Positions 1 to 5,518 of a stretch of 10,267 nt of DNA are shown one piece after another (position 1 is the first letter of the stretch; each line of letters begins with the position of its first letter). Made by a program: the position numbers and the translations under genes. The stretch covers positions 1 to 10,267 of the forward strand of contig JAUWNS010000077.1 of assembly GCA_030612485.1 (NCBI GenBank), written 5' to 3'. Under the pieces are notes generated by a model. That model made no database searches and was not told the origin of the DNA. It was given only the letters and a program-made list of their open reading frames with translations. The stretch is from Candidatus Bipolaricaulota bacterium (lineage in GTDB: Bacteria; Bipolaricaulota; Bipolaricaulia; UBA7950; UBA9294).

Positions 1-262
1 GAAGAACGGAATCCGCCGACTCGCAAGCTACGAGGAAGCACCAAGGGGAAAGGTCATCCTCGTCGAGATCCCAGCCGATCTCGACCGGCTGTGCGACGAG
101 GACCTTGACCTAGCGCGGGATTGGCGATTGAAGACGCGCGATCTGTTTGAGCGGCTCCTCACAAACGGGTATACAATGACCGGGTTCGTCCACGAGGCCG
201 GTCGTAGCTTCCACTTATTGGAGCGCGCGGACAGGAAGACGATCCTTGAACGCACCAACTGA
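1..262 (+). CDS. C-terminal part of a GNAT-type acetyltransferase (COG3375-like), 5' end outside window
   Basis: Frame 2 is open from the window edge to TGA at 260-262, giving about 86 residues. The segment includes VEIPADLDRL, ARDWRLKTRDLFERLL, NGYTMTGFVHE and a final GRSFHLLER. From memory this is the pattern of the C-terminal half of the predicted GNAT acetyltransferases of COG3375: an IP.D.. segment, then a W[RK]..TR..F...F..GY.VT.F helix-strand unit, ending in a R.YYLL-type strand. The substrate of that family is not established to my knowledge. The start and the acetyl-CoA-binding loop lie upstream of the window, so the catalytic part cannot be checked. The gene ends 16 bp before deoC on the same strand and probably belongs to the same transcript. 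The overlapping minus-strand frames are shadows. Confidence 0.6.
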   Translation, partial: KNGIRRLASYEEAPRGKVILVEIPADLDRLCDEDLDLARDWRLKTRDLFERLLTNGYTMTGFVHEAGRSFHLLERADRKTILERTN

Positions 263-278
263 TCGAAGGGGAGGAACA

Positions 279-950
279 ATGCGAAAAGCTGAACTTGCAA
301 AGATGATCGACCACACACTCCTTGGCCCGACCGCGTCCATAGCCGGGGTGGAGAAACTCTGTCAAGAGGCGAAGAAATACGCTTTTGCCTCGGTCTGTGT
401 CAACCCGTGTCACACCGCCCTGGTTCACGGTCTCCTCGAAGGGACCGCTGTCAAGGTCTGCGTCGTAATCGGTTTTCCGCACGGGATGACGACCGGCGAG
501 GTAAAGGCATTCGAGGCACAGAAAGCGGTCGCAGTCGGGGCGGAAGAACTCGATATGGTGATAAACGTCGCCGCGCTGAAAGAAGGCAACTACGAAACGG
601 TCCTCGACGACATCCGTGCGATCTGTGCCGTTGCCGAGAAGGCTCCCCATCCTGTCTTGGTAAAGGTTATCCTGGAGACCGCGCTCCTGGAGGACGAGGA
701 GAAGCGTGCCGGAGCCATCCTGGCAAAGGCAGGTGGGGCGGACTTCGTCAAGACCTCAACAGGGTTCGGCCCTGGGGGAGCGACCGTTGCGGATGTCTCC
801 CTCCTGCGTCAGGCAGTGGGGGCGACGATGGGGGTGAAGGCGGCCGGTGGAATCCACGACTACGAGACAGCCCTCGCCCTGATCGAAGCCGGGGCAACGC
901 GCCTCGGAGCGAGCCGCAGCCGTGTGATCCTCGACGGAGCCCCCGAGTAG
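279..950 (+). CDS. deoC: Deoxyribose-phosphate aldolase
   Basis: Reversibly cleaves 2-deoxyribose-5-phosphate to glyceraldehyde-3-phosphate and acetaldehyde in cytoplasmic deoxynucleoside catabolism. The 223-residue product matches the short bacterial DeoC class and is a complete TIM barrel. Visible motifs are IDHTLL (10-15), SVCVNP (38-43), VVIGFPHG (62-69), ELDMVINV (90-97) with the conserved Asp92, FVKTSTGFG (156-164) with the predicted Schiff-base Lys158, and GVKAAGGI (185-192) with the second active-site Lys187. I chose ATG 279 because GGGGAGGA lies just upstream and the protein then begins MRKAELAKMIDHTLL, as the family does. An upstream in-frame TTG at 246 would only add non-conserved residues overlapping the previous gene. 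Packing with the neighbours suggests an operon with the acetyltransferase fragment and recO. No other nucleoside-catabolism gene is in view. Confidence 0.95.
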   Translation: MRKAELAKMIDHTLLGPTASIAGVEKLCQEAKKYAFASVCVNPCHTALVHGLLEGTAVKVCVVIGFPHGMTTGEVKAFEAQKAVAVGAEELDMVINVAALKEGNYETVLDDIRAICAVAEKAPHPVLVKVILETALLEDEEKRAGAILAKAGGADFVKTSTGFGPGGATVADVSLLRQAVGATMGVKAAGGIHDYETALALIEAGATRLGASRSRVILDGAPE

Positions 951-951
951 A

Positions 952-1653
952 TTGGGCCGTTTGCAGGGGACCGGGGTCGTTCTGCGGACCCGCGACTACG
1001 CGGAATCGGACCTGATTGTTACCCTGTTCACCGAGCGCTGGGGAAAGCGAACGGCGATCGCCAAGCGGGCGCGGCGATTCGACTCCCGCTTGGGAGGAGT
1101 ATTCGACCTATTAAACCGGGTAGAGGTCGTCTTCTACGAGAAGTCGCGCCTCGACCTCGTCAGCCAAGGGGCGCTCCTCGATGGTTTTCGGCGACTGAAG
1201 AGCGATCTCAAGAGCATCTCTGCCGCCCTCGCTATTGGGCGAACCCTCGACCGTCTCCTTCCACTTCATCAACGAGAAGATCGTACTTACACGCTCTTTC
1301 ATCGGTTTCTTACCTTGTTGGAGGAGAGTGAGGTTCCCACAGAGCAGCTCTCTCTCGCCACGTGGTTGAAGCTCCTCTCCTTCCTGGGGCATCGCCCCCA
1401 TTTGCAGGCTTGTGCCCGTTGCGGGGAGCGTTCCGGGACTTTCTTCTTTGTCCCTGCGCAGGGAGGGCTCCTCTGCTCCACATGCAGCCACGGTGACGGA
1501 ATCGCCATCACACGTGGACTGGCCCTCTCCCTTCACACCCTCTCTTCTCGCCCCCTCGAACGGGCAGGAGTCGTCCGTCTTACCACGGACGAGATCGAGT
1601 TATCGCACGATCTGATCGCTTCTTACACCGACCACCTCGCGTCCGGTCCTTGA
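952..1653 (+). CDS. recO: DNA repair protein RecO
   Basis: RecO acts with RecR (and RecF) to load RecA onto SSB-coated single-stranded DNA in recombinational repair. The 233-residue product has the family architecture: an N-terminal OB-fold (about residues 1-80, opening GTGVVLRTRDYAESDLIVTL), a helical middle (about 85-150), and a zinc-binding Cys4 site with Cys154-x2-Cys157 and Cys175-x2-Cys178. The start is TTG at 952, one base after the deoC stop, or the in-frame TTG at 961. GGAG at 936-939 and GAG at 945-947 give only a weak ribosome-binding site, so translation may be coupled to deoC. The length is normal and no key residue is missing. The minus-strand frame at 1111-1536 is its shadow. 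Confidence 0.92.
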   Translation: MGRLQGTGVVLRTRDYAESDLIVTLFTERWGKRTAIAKRARRFDSRLGGVFDLLNRVEVVFYEKSRLDLVSQGALLDGFRRLKSDLKSISAALAIGRTLDRLLPLHQREDRTYTLFHRFLTLLEESEVPTEQLSLATWLKLLSFLGHRPHLQACARCGERSGTFFFVPAQGGLLCSTCSHGDGIAITRGLALSLHTLSSRPLERAGVVRLTTDEIELSHDLIASYTDHLASGP

Positions 1654-1679
1654 ACTTCGAGCGGGCTTTTGCCTATAGT
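1650..1679 (+). promoter_or_regulatory. Putative sigma70 promoter for atpC-fabF
   Basis: TTGAAC (1650-1655) and TATAGT (1674-1679) are separated by 18 bp. Four of six -35 bases and five of six -10 bases match the consensus. The element overlaps the recO stop and would start RNA near 1686, just ahead of the GAGGAGGAAT ribosome-binding site of atpC. It would give atpC-fabF a separate transcript from deoC-recO. Confidence 0.5.
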
Positions 1680-1702
1680 CTTCGTTCGATGAGGAGGAAT
1701 GT

Positions 1703-2089
1703 ATGCACTGTCAATTACGATCACCGGAACGAACTCTCTTTGATGGGAAGGCGACGCTGGTAGCAGCACATAGCGTGGAAGGGGAATTCGCCGTGATGAC
1801 CGGTCACGCGCCGCTCCTCGCCGCGCTCGATACAGCACCCTTGCGGATCAAGACGGACGATGGGGAGCGCGTCTTCGCCGTTGGTTCGGGGGTACTCAGC
1901 GTCAGCGCAGACGGGGTGATGATCCTTGCGCAGGAGGCGATCGCCGTCGAAGAGATCGACCTTTCTGCGGTGAAAGCGCGTCGCAGCGAGATCGAACAAG
2001 AGCTTGCAGAAGCGGAGGAGAAGGACCTCCTGCAGCGCGAGCTTGCTCTGCTGCAAGTCGAGGAACGGATGGTGAAAGATCATGCCTAA
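1703..2089 (+). CDS. atpC: F-type ATP synthase epsilon subunit
   Basis: The epsilon subunit is part of the F1 central stalk. It couples gamma rotation to catalysis and can inhibit ATP hydrolysis. The 128-residue product has the two expected parts. The first is an N-terminal beta-sandwich (about 1-83), with LRSPERTLFDGKATLVAAHSVEGEFAV, the GHAPLL hallmark (34-39) and FAVGSGVLSVSADGVMILA. The second is a C-terminal helical hairpin rich in Glu, Lys and Arg (about 86-125). The start at 1703 follows a strong GAGGAGGAAT Shine-Dalgarno. The gene overlaps fabF by 8 bp. It is odd that no atpD lies upstream: atpC usually ends an atp operon, directly after atpD, but here recO precedes it. Confidence 0.93.
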   Translation: MHCQLRSPERTLFDGKATLVAAHSVEGEFAVMTGHAPLLAALDTAPLRIKTDDGERVFAVGSGVLSVSADGVMILAQEAIAVEEIDLSAVKARRSEIEQELAEAEEKDLLQRELALLQVEERMVKDHA

Positions 2090-3320
2090 CCGGGTTGTTG
2101 TGACCGGGCTCGGTCCACTTACCCCAATCGGTATGGGAAAGACAGCGTTCTGGGAGGCTTTGCGTACTGGGAAGAGCGGGGTTTGCCGCGTGGACGACCG
2201 GCTCGACCTCTCCGGGATCGAGGTCAAGATCGGCTCCCCGGTTGTCGATTTCGACCCGCTCGACCACATGGATCGCCGTCGCGCACGGCGGCTCGATCGG
2301 GCGGCACAGTTCGCCCTCGTGGCGACGAAGCTCGCCCTCGATGATGCGAACCTAGATGCAGAGAAGATCGACGCGGAGCGGACAGGAGTAGTCGCCGGAA
2401 CCGGGATCGGCGGTCTCGAGACGATGGAGATGAACTATGCCGCTCTCACTGAGCACGGACCGCGGCGTGTGAGCCCGTTCTTGATCCCCAGATTGATGCC
2501 CAATGCCATCGCCGGCCAGATCGCCATCGAATACGGCCTACGTGGTCCAAACTTCGGTGTGGTCTCCGCATGTGCCAGTTCCGCTCACGCAATAGGAATC
2601 GCAAGGGAGATGATCCGTTCCGGGTTGGTCGATCGCGTAGTGGCCGGAGGATCGGAGGCAGTCCTCGTGCGGATCGCCTACGCTGGATTCGTCCAGATCA
2701 GCGCGATATCCAAAAGGAACGATGAGCCACAGCGCGCGTCGCGCCCATTTGACCGGGACAGGGACGGGTTCGTGATGGGGGAAGGGGCCGGGTTCCTCAT
2801 CCTGGAGGAACGTAAGTGCGCTCTAGCAAGGGAAGCACACATCTACGCAGAGATCATCGGCTTCGGGATGAGCGCCGACGCGGAGCACATCACCGCCCCG
2901 GCCGAGAACGGAGCGGGAGCTGCACAAGCTATGAAAACAGCGATCGACCGTGCCGGCATCTTGCCAGCCGAGATCGACTACATCAACGCCCATGGGACCT
3001 CGACCCTGTTGAATGATAGAGCCGAGACAGAAGCGATCAAGACCGCTCTTGGAGAGGCTGCTCAAACGGTGAAGATCAGCTCGACCAAGTCGCAGACGGG
3101 GCACCTCCTCGGCGCTGCCGGGAGCGTGGAAGCGATCGCCACCCTCCTGTCGATGGAACACGGATTCATCCCCGCTACCCTGAACTACGAGAACCCCGAC
3201 CCCGAATGTGATCTCGATTACACCCCCCGATCGATCGATAAGACGATCGATATCGCGCTCTCAAACTCGTTCGGCTTCGGTGGACAGAACGCCGCGCTCC
3301 TCTTTCGTAAACCTGATTAA
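2082..3320 (+). CDS. fabF: 3-oxoacyl-[acyl-carrier-protein] synthase II
   Basis: Condenses malonyl-ACP with acyl-ACP in the elongation step of cytoplasmic type II fatty-acid synthesis. The 412-residue thiolase-fold protein is full length. The active-site triad is Cys164 in VVSACASSAHAIG, His304 in NAHGTST and His341 in SQTGHLLGAAG, with the conserved Lys336 and a C-terminal SNSFGFGGQNA (394-404). The numbering is within one residue of E. coli FabF (Cys163, His303, His340, from memory). ATG 2082 lies inside the end of atpC, so translation is probably coupled. Two His with a Cys at this spacing favour FabF/FabB over FabH. FabF is preferred to FabB from the overall sequence (MPNRVVVTGLGPLTPIG opening), but no acpP or other fab gene is visible to confirm it. 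Confidence 0.93.
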   Translation: MPNRVVVTGLGPLTPIGMGKTAFWEALRTGKSGVCRVDDRLDLSGIEVKIGSPVVDFDPLDHMDRRRARRLDRAAQFALVATKLALDDANLDAEKIDAERTGVVAGTGIGGLETMEMNYAALTEHGPRRVSPFLIPRLMPNAIAGQIAIEYGLRGPNFGVVSACASSAHAIGIAREMIRSGLVDRVVAGGSEAVLVRIAYAGFVQISAISKRNDEPQRASRPFDRDRDGFVMGEGAGFLILEERKCALAREAHIYAEIIGFGMSADAEHITAPAENGAGAAQAMKTAIDRAGILPAEIDYINAHGTSTLLNDRAETEAIKTALGEAAQTVKISSTKSQTGHLLGAAGSVEAIATLLSMEHGFIPATLNYENPDPECDLDYTPRSIDKTIDIALSNSFGFGGQNAALLFRKPD

Positions 3321-3393
3321 GAATGGTTTTCTGTCGTTTCTAGTGGGTAGTGGCTTCTAATTTCGGTTCGCACGGGACGGATGCCAAAGAGAA

Positions 3394-3415
3394 TTCACCA
3401 CGAAGAGCACGAAGA
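3394..3415 (+). repeat. Left arm of bracketing inverted repeat (CACGAAG-type)
   Basis: The arm has the core TTCACCACGAAGAGCACG followed by AAGA. It is the inverted counterpart of 3749-3770, matching at 20 of 22 positions, with a GA/AG transposition as the only difference. The CACGAAG period gives it an internal quasi-repeat. Short CACGAAGG/ACACGAAGA-type repeats recur between genes in many environmental bacterial genomes, as I recall. Its copy number in this genome is unknown. Confidence 0.8.
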
Positions 3416-3472
3416 ATGGAATTCGATGAGCTGTCGAATCGGGTAATTGACTGTGCAAATAAAGAATTCCCT

Positions 3473-3522
3473 TGAAATTGACTATCCCCGTAGCGAGACT
3501 ACGGGGTATTCCGCCAATTTCA
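3473..3522 (+). repeat. Compound hairpin with CGAGA loop
   Basis: The inner stem CCCCGTAG (3486-3493) pairs with CTACGGGG (3499-3506) around the 5-nt loop CGAGA. An outer stem TGAAATTG (3473-3480) pairs perfectly with CAATTTCA (3515-3522), separated from the inner stem by 5 and 8 nt. There is no U-tract after it. Confidence 0.75.
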
Positions 3523-3523
3523 T

Positions 3524-3541
3524 TTTGACCTGAAGGTCAAA
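3524..3541 (+). repeat. Perfect 7-bp hairpin
   Basis: TTTGACC (3524-3530) pairs with GGTCAAA (3535-3541) around TGAA. It follows the previous hairpin after a single base, so the two could stack. Confidence 0.7.
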
Positions 3542-3571
3542 CCGGGATTTCATTATTTCACCTCACCCCGA

Positions 3572-3593
3572 CCCTCTCCTATCAAGGAGAGGG
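3572..3593 (+). repeat. Perfect 9-bp hairpin of the CCCTCTCC/GGAGAGGG type
   Basis: CCCTCTCCT (3572-3580) pairs with AGGAGAGGG (3585-3593) around ATCA, preceded by CCTCACCCCGA. From memory, CCTCACCC..ACCCTCTCC...GGAGAGGG palindromes are dispersed REP-like elements in many environmental genomes. A terminator role is unlikely because GGTATAAGG follows rather than a U-tract. Confidence 0.7.
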
Positions 3594-3605
3594 GGTATAA
3601 GGAAA

Positions 3606-3626
3606 CCCTGTGGCAAGACCACAGGG
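3606..3626 (+). repeat. Hairpin with CAAGA loop, paralogue of 3486-3506
   Basis: CCCTGTGG (3606-3613) pairs with CCACAGGG (3619-3626) around CAAGA. The stem length (8 bp) and loop length (5 nt) equal those of the hairpin at 3486-3506. The two differ at stem positions 4 and 7, each compensated on the other arm, and at one loop base. Confidence 0.75.
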
Positions 3627-3697
3627 AATCTCAAGTTGAAGTGCACCGGGAACTGGGCCCAGGATCGTTGGAGTCGACCTATGAGCAGTGCCTTTAA

Positions 3698-3741
3698 CCC
3701 CTTCGGGGGATGTAGTAAACAGGACCGGCTACTACACCCCC
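3698..3741 (+). repeat. Segment with two mutually exclusive hairpins
   Basis: Fold 1 is CCCC (3698-3701) with GGGG (3706-3709) around a TTCG tetraloop. Fold 2 is TGTAGTA (3711-3717) with TACTACA (3730-3736). It extends past the bulged A3710 by GGGGG (3705-3709) with CCCCC (3737-3741), a 12-bp stem in total. The same G run is used in both folds, so they compete. Confidence 0.6.
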
Positions 3742-3748
3742 CAAGTGC

Positions 3749-3770
3749 TCTTCGTGTCCTTCGTGGTGAA
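3749..3770 (-). repeat. Right arm of bracketing inverted repeat (CACGAAG-type)
   Basis: Read on the minus strand this begins TTCACCACGAAGGACACG, the same 22-mer as 3394-3415 apart from two bases. The two arms enclose 333 bp that hold nearly all the hairpins of the intergenic region, so the whole may be one structured element. Confidence 0.8.
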
Positions 3771-3917
3771 ACAGTTTTGTACCTCTGCGAGAGTCTTGGT
3801 GCTTGACCCTTGCTCTTTAGTTACCTACTCGAAACGACAAAGAGCCTCTTTTCGTGGTTCTTCCTGCATTCCTGGTCTCCTCAGCGTTAATGGTGGGCAA
3901 GCAATTGCACGCTGCAC

Positions 3918-3945
3918 TTGATTTCTGCTCGCCTAACTGTACACT
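3918..3945 (+). promoter_or_regulatory. Putative promoter of the Phd/YefM-RelE operon
   Basis: TTGATT (3918-3923) and TACACT (3940-3945) lie 16 bp apart. RNA would start near 3952, a short leader before AGGAGG (3961-3966) and the GTG start at 3974. Antitoxins of this class usually repress their own promoter, but I see no clear palindromic operator. Confidence 0.35.
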
Positions 3946-3973
3946 CAGAAGGTCAATCCAAGGAGGGATCGAG

Positions 3974-4246
3974 GTGTTTAAGAGAGCTATTCCTATTACT
4001 CAGGCACGTCACGAACTCAGCCGTCTTCCAGAGGAGTTTGCCGCCGACGATGCATCCGATGCGATCGCGATTACCCGCCGCGGAAAGCCAGTGCTGGCTG
4101 TCTTGCCATGGGATCTGTACGACAGCCTCGTGGAAACCCTGGAGATCCTCGGCGATGAGGACCTCATGGCGGCTCTGCGGCAGAGCATCAAGGAGATGGA
4201 GAGCGAAGAGCTTATCCCGTGGGACGAGGCAAGAAGCGTTCTTTAG
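3974..4246 (+). CDS. Phd/YefM-family antitoxin
   Basis: Labile antitoxin expected to bind its operator through its N-terminal half and to wrap the RelE-type toxin with its C-terminal half. The 90-residue protein shows the family layout. An N-terminal PITQARHELSRLPEEF is followed by the strand-turn-strand ITRRGKPVLAVLPWDLYDSL (33-52). The C-terminal toxin-binding tail runs ETLEILGDEDLMAALRQSIKE and on. I chose GTG 3974 because a perfect AGGAGG sits 7 bp upstream. The frame is open further upstream, to an ATG at 3854, but that extension has no family similarity and overlaps the promoter region. The toxin gene begins 6 bp after its stop. Related antitoxins ending in (D/E)(D/E)LMAALRQS are common beside RelE toxins. 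Confidence 0.88.
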   Translation: MFKRAIPITQARHELSRLPEEFAADDASDAIAITRRGKPVLAVLPWDLYDSLVETLEILGDEDLMAALRQSIKEMESEELIPWDEARSVL

Positions 4247-4252
4247 CCGATA

Positions 4253-4579
4253 ATGTCTCTCTATCAAGTATTCCTCACACCGCAAGCACAGCTCATGCTG
4301 CACGCGATCACGGATAGACGAATCCGCAACATGATCGCTCGCCGTATCGATGGGCTAACAAAGGAGCCGGCAAAGAAAGGCAAGGCGTTAGTCGCCGAGC
4401 TGACCGGCTTCCGCAGCCTGCGTGTTGCCAGATACTGCATGCTCTACAAGGTGGAGAAGGAAAGGGTAATCATTGTTGCGGTGGGAATTCGGAGAGAGGG
4501 CGATACAAAGGACATCTACGCCCGTGCGAAGAAACTACTCAGGCTGAAATTGATTGAGCTTCCTATTGATAGGCAGTAA
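4253..4579 (+). CDS. RelE/ParE-superfamily toxin
   Basis: Likely ribosome-dependent or gyrase-directed toxin of the RelE/ParE fold; the sequence favours the RelE side but does not decide the target. The 108-residue protein has the usual pattern. YQVFLTPQAQLML is the first strand and helix. DRRIRNMIARRIDGLTKEPAKKGKAL (21-46) is the helical hairpin. ELTGFRSLRVARYCMLYKVEKERVIIVAVGIRREG (49-83) is the beta core with basic residues at Arg54, Arg57 and Arg60. DIYARAKKLL (87-96) ends the fold, followed by a short tail. It is 6 bp downstream of its antitoxin and surely co-expressed. From residue 29 on, the gene lies inside a direct repeat whose second copy (6776-7136) carries a truncated relE. Confidence 0.88.
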   Translation: MSLYQVFLTPQAQLMLHAITDRRIRNMIARRIDGLTKEPAKKGKALVAELTGFRSLRVARYCMLYKVEKERVIIVAVGIRREGDTKDIYARAKKLLRLKLIELPIDRQ

Positions 4580-4699
4580 GAAGCATAGGAACCCGACATC
4601 CATGATAATCCCGATGATCTTCACCTGGGAATACTGACATGAGCGCTGCAAAGGCGTATTCCTCTTCAACGGTCGGACGAACACCAAGAATGAAGATGT
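4339..4699 (+). repeat. Direct repeat copy 1 (relE 3' part plus downstream DNA)
   Basis: Matches 6776-7136 at a constant offset of 2437 bp with no net indel. Counting by eye gives about 27 mismatches over about 340 aligned bases (about 92% identity). They are mostly transitions and clearly denser after the relE stop (roughly 86% identity there, against roughly 95% in the coding part). This copy holds the intact toxin end. The noncoding part contains GGAATAC (4628-4634) with GTATTCC (4656-4662) as an inverted repeat. The bases from 4580 to about 4723 show no other gene. Confidence 0.9.
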
Positions 4700-4723
4700 G
4701 GCTCCATGCCCTTCGCAGTATTA

Positions 4724-4747
4724 AGTGTCAAGTGTAGGCCTGACCCC
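4724..4747 (+). repeat. Dispersed-repeat-like sequence at the broken end of the integrase fragment
   Basis: A stretch reading AGTGTCAAGTGTAGGC then CTGACCCC sits exactly where the minus-strand integrase similarity stops. Its minus-strand form, GGGGTCAGGCCTACACTTGAC, resembles the GGGGTCAGGTCTTGACA-type sequences I recall flanking REP-associated (Y1) transposase genes in environmental genomes. No such transposase gene is present here. Confidence 0.35.
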
Positions 4748-5019
4748 AAACAAACCAAACAAACATGAGCTGCGCACTGCATCCCACCGCCTGCTGGATC
4801 TGCCACGACTTGATGCCGACTCGTTCGCCGACAGCGGTCAGGAACAGGTCCAGCGTCTGCTCAAATATGTAGCCGCCCTGCTCCTCCGCAAAGAGCAGGA
4901 AGTCCCGCACCCATCGCACTAGGTGCTGCTGGTGCCTGGGTAGCACCAACTCCCGCGTGCGCAAGTAAGGTAGCATAACCTTCCAGCACCGTCTTCAGCT
5001 TCTTGCCGATCTCCGTCAT
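4728..5019 (-). pseudogene. Decayed N-terminal fragment of an integron-type tyrosine recombinase
   Basis: On the minus strand an ATG at 5019-5017 opens MTEIGKKLKTVLEG. After a one-base frame change near 4978, similarity continues as MLPYLRTRELVLPRHQQHLVRWVRDFLLFAEEQ, then FLTAVGERVGIKSWQIQQAV. This is the pattern of the SAM-like core-binding domain of tyrosine recombinases: a Y..WVR.FL.F helix and a W-Q-x-x-Q-A helix. The second helix is one I recall from the N-terminal region of chromosomal integron integrases. The catalytic domain (R...HxxR...Y) is absent, and after about 4765 the frame runs into unrelated sequence and stops. So it is frameshifted and truncated, and inactive. Its divergent orientation to the GTTAGAC site and the toxin-antitoxin genes is that of intI relative to attI. 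The plus-strand frame at 4725-4922 is its shadow. Confidence 0.6.
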
Positions 5020-5202
5020 ATCCAAATCTACAGGTTATACACAAATCTCCAGAACTACGAATTACCAGTGTTATGTTAATCGAAAAACAGCTTTCACCAA
5101 TGTCTTTATCAGTTTTCGCTTGATTCCCCGGATGTTTGGAGTACAGTTTTGGTTGTGAGGTGATCCGTATCAGGCAAACAGAGATTTTGGGTAGAATAAC
5201 TA
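5020..5202. other. Possible attI/promoter region between integrase remnant and first cassette
   Basis: These AT-rich bases have no credible coding frame. They lie where an integron would carry attI and the intI and cassette promoters. TAGAAT (5192-5197) could be a -10 box reading into the cassette, but no good -35 box stands upstream. One 9-mer TTATACACA (5035-5043) fits the DnaA-box consensus but is isolated. Confidence 0.35.
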
Positions 5203-5209
5203 GTTAGAC
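5203..5209 (+). other. Cassette-boundary core site GTTAGAC (5' side)
   Basis: GTTAGAC fits the GTTRRRY recombination core used by integron integrases. It is the exact reverse complement of GTCTAAC at 5967-5973, the R'' box of the downstream attC-like site. Cassette insertion would place the junction between G5203 and T5204. Confidence 0.5.
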
Positions 5210-5219
5210 CGTCGCGAAC

Positions 5220-5247
5220 TTGCTTATAGGCACAGCATTTCTATTAA
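5220..5247 (+). promoter_or_regulatory. Putative promoter inside the toxin-antitoxin cassette
   Basis: TTGCTT (5220-5225) and TATTAA (5242-5247) lie 16 bp apart, about 75 bp before the antitoxin start. Toxin-antitoxin cassettes usually carry their own promoter, unlike most cassettes. The match is moderate. Confidence 0.3.
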
Positions 5248-5320
5248 ACTAAGTCATAAGTAATGCAGCAGCTCTGGCGTTTCGGTCCGTTTGAAGGTAA
5301 ACTTAATGGTGGAGGTTGTG

Positions 5321-5518
5321 ATGAGTACAATTACTGTTTCCTTGCCAGACGAGCGTTTACAGGCCCTCAAAGAGTTGTCTACTCGTTTGAGTGTATCCCC
5401 TGAAGAATTGGTTCGAGTCAGCATCGAAGAATTGGTCAGCCGTCCAGAAGAAGCTTTCAAGCGGGCTGTTGACTATGTGCTTGAGAAGAACTCCAAACTC
5501 TATCAACGGTTGGCATAA
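5321..5518 (+). CDS. Ribbon-helix-helix antitoxin of a Doc-type toxin
   Basis: A 65-residue protein begins STITVSLPDERLQALKELS, then RLSVSPEELVRVSIEELVS. This is one beta strand followed by two helices, the ribbon-helix-helix (MetJ/Arc) DNA-binding fold over residues 3-40. The tail RPEEAFKRAVDYVLEKNSKLYQRLA is charged and helical and would be the toxin-neutralising part. I chose ATG 5321 because GGAGG lies 5 bp upstream. TTG 5291 would only add MKVNLMVEVV. Its stop overlaps the toxin start (TAATG), so translation is coupled. The identity as an antitoxin rests on the fold plus this coupling. The classical partner of Doc is Phd, so this is an alternative antitoxin type. Confidence 0.78.
   Translation: MSTITVSLPDERLQALKELSTRLSVSPEELVRVSIEELVSRPEEAFKRAVDYVLEKNSKLYQRLA

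Larger units (their letters stand above)
3321..3973. other. Long intergenic region with inverted repeats and hairpins, no convincing gene
   Basis: No frame in these 653 bases looks coding. Two plus-strand frames cover part of it. One (3688-3921) lacks a recognisable product and runs across hairpins. The other (from 3854) is only an upstream extension of the antitoxin frame. The content is instead structural: an inverted 22-bp repeat bracketing 3394-3770 and at least six hairpins. There is no U-tract after any hairpin, so they are not simple intrinsic terminators, and no terminator for fabF could be identified. The last part (about 3900-3973) probably holds the promoter and ribosome-binding site of the next operon. 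Confidence 0.75.

Noticed and set aside
3572..3593. Rho-independent terminator for fabF
   Set aside because: The stem is strong but followed by GGTATAAGG rather than a U-tract, and it lies about 250 bp beyond the fabF stop.
3394..3770. CRISPR array in the hairpin-rich region
   Set aside because: The repeats are inverted and of different sequences, with no regular direct repeat and spacer spacing and no cas genes.
3688..3921. 77-codon plus-strand open frame in the intergenic region
   Set aside because: It runs through competing hairpins and the inverted-repeat arm, has no ribosome-binding site and has no recognisable protein pattern.
3854..3973. N-terminal extension of the antitoxin from ATG 3854
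   Set aside because: The extension has no family similarity and covers the likely promoter, while GTG 3974 has a perfect AGGAGG at the right distance.
4253..4579. Calling the toxin ParE (gyrase) rather than RelE (ribosome)
   Set aside because: The fold is shared and the sequence alone does not settle the target; it is left at superfamily level with a RelE lean.
5035..5043. TTATACACA, a match to the DnaA-box consensus
   Set aside because: It is a single 9-mer with no neighbouring boxes, no AT-rich unwinding repeat array and no replication genes, so an origin is not supported.
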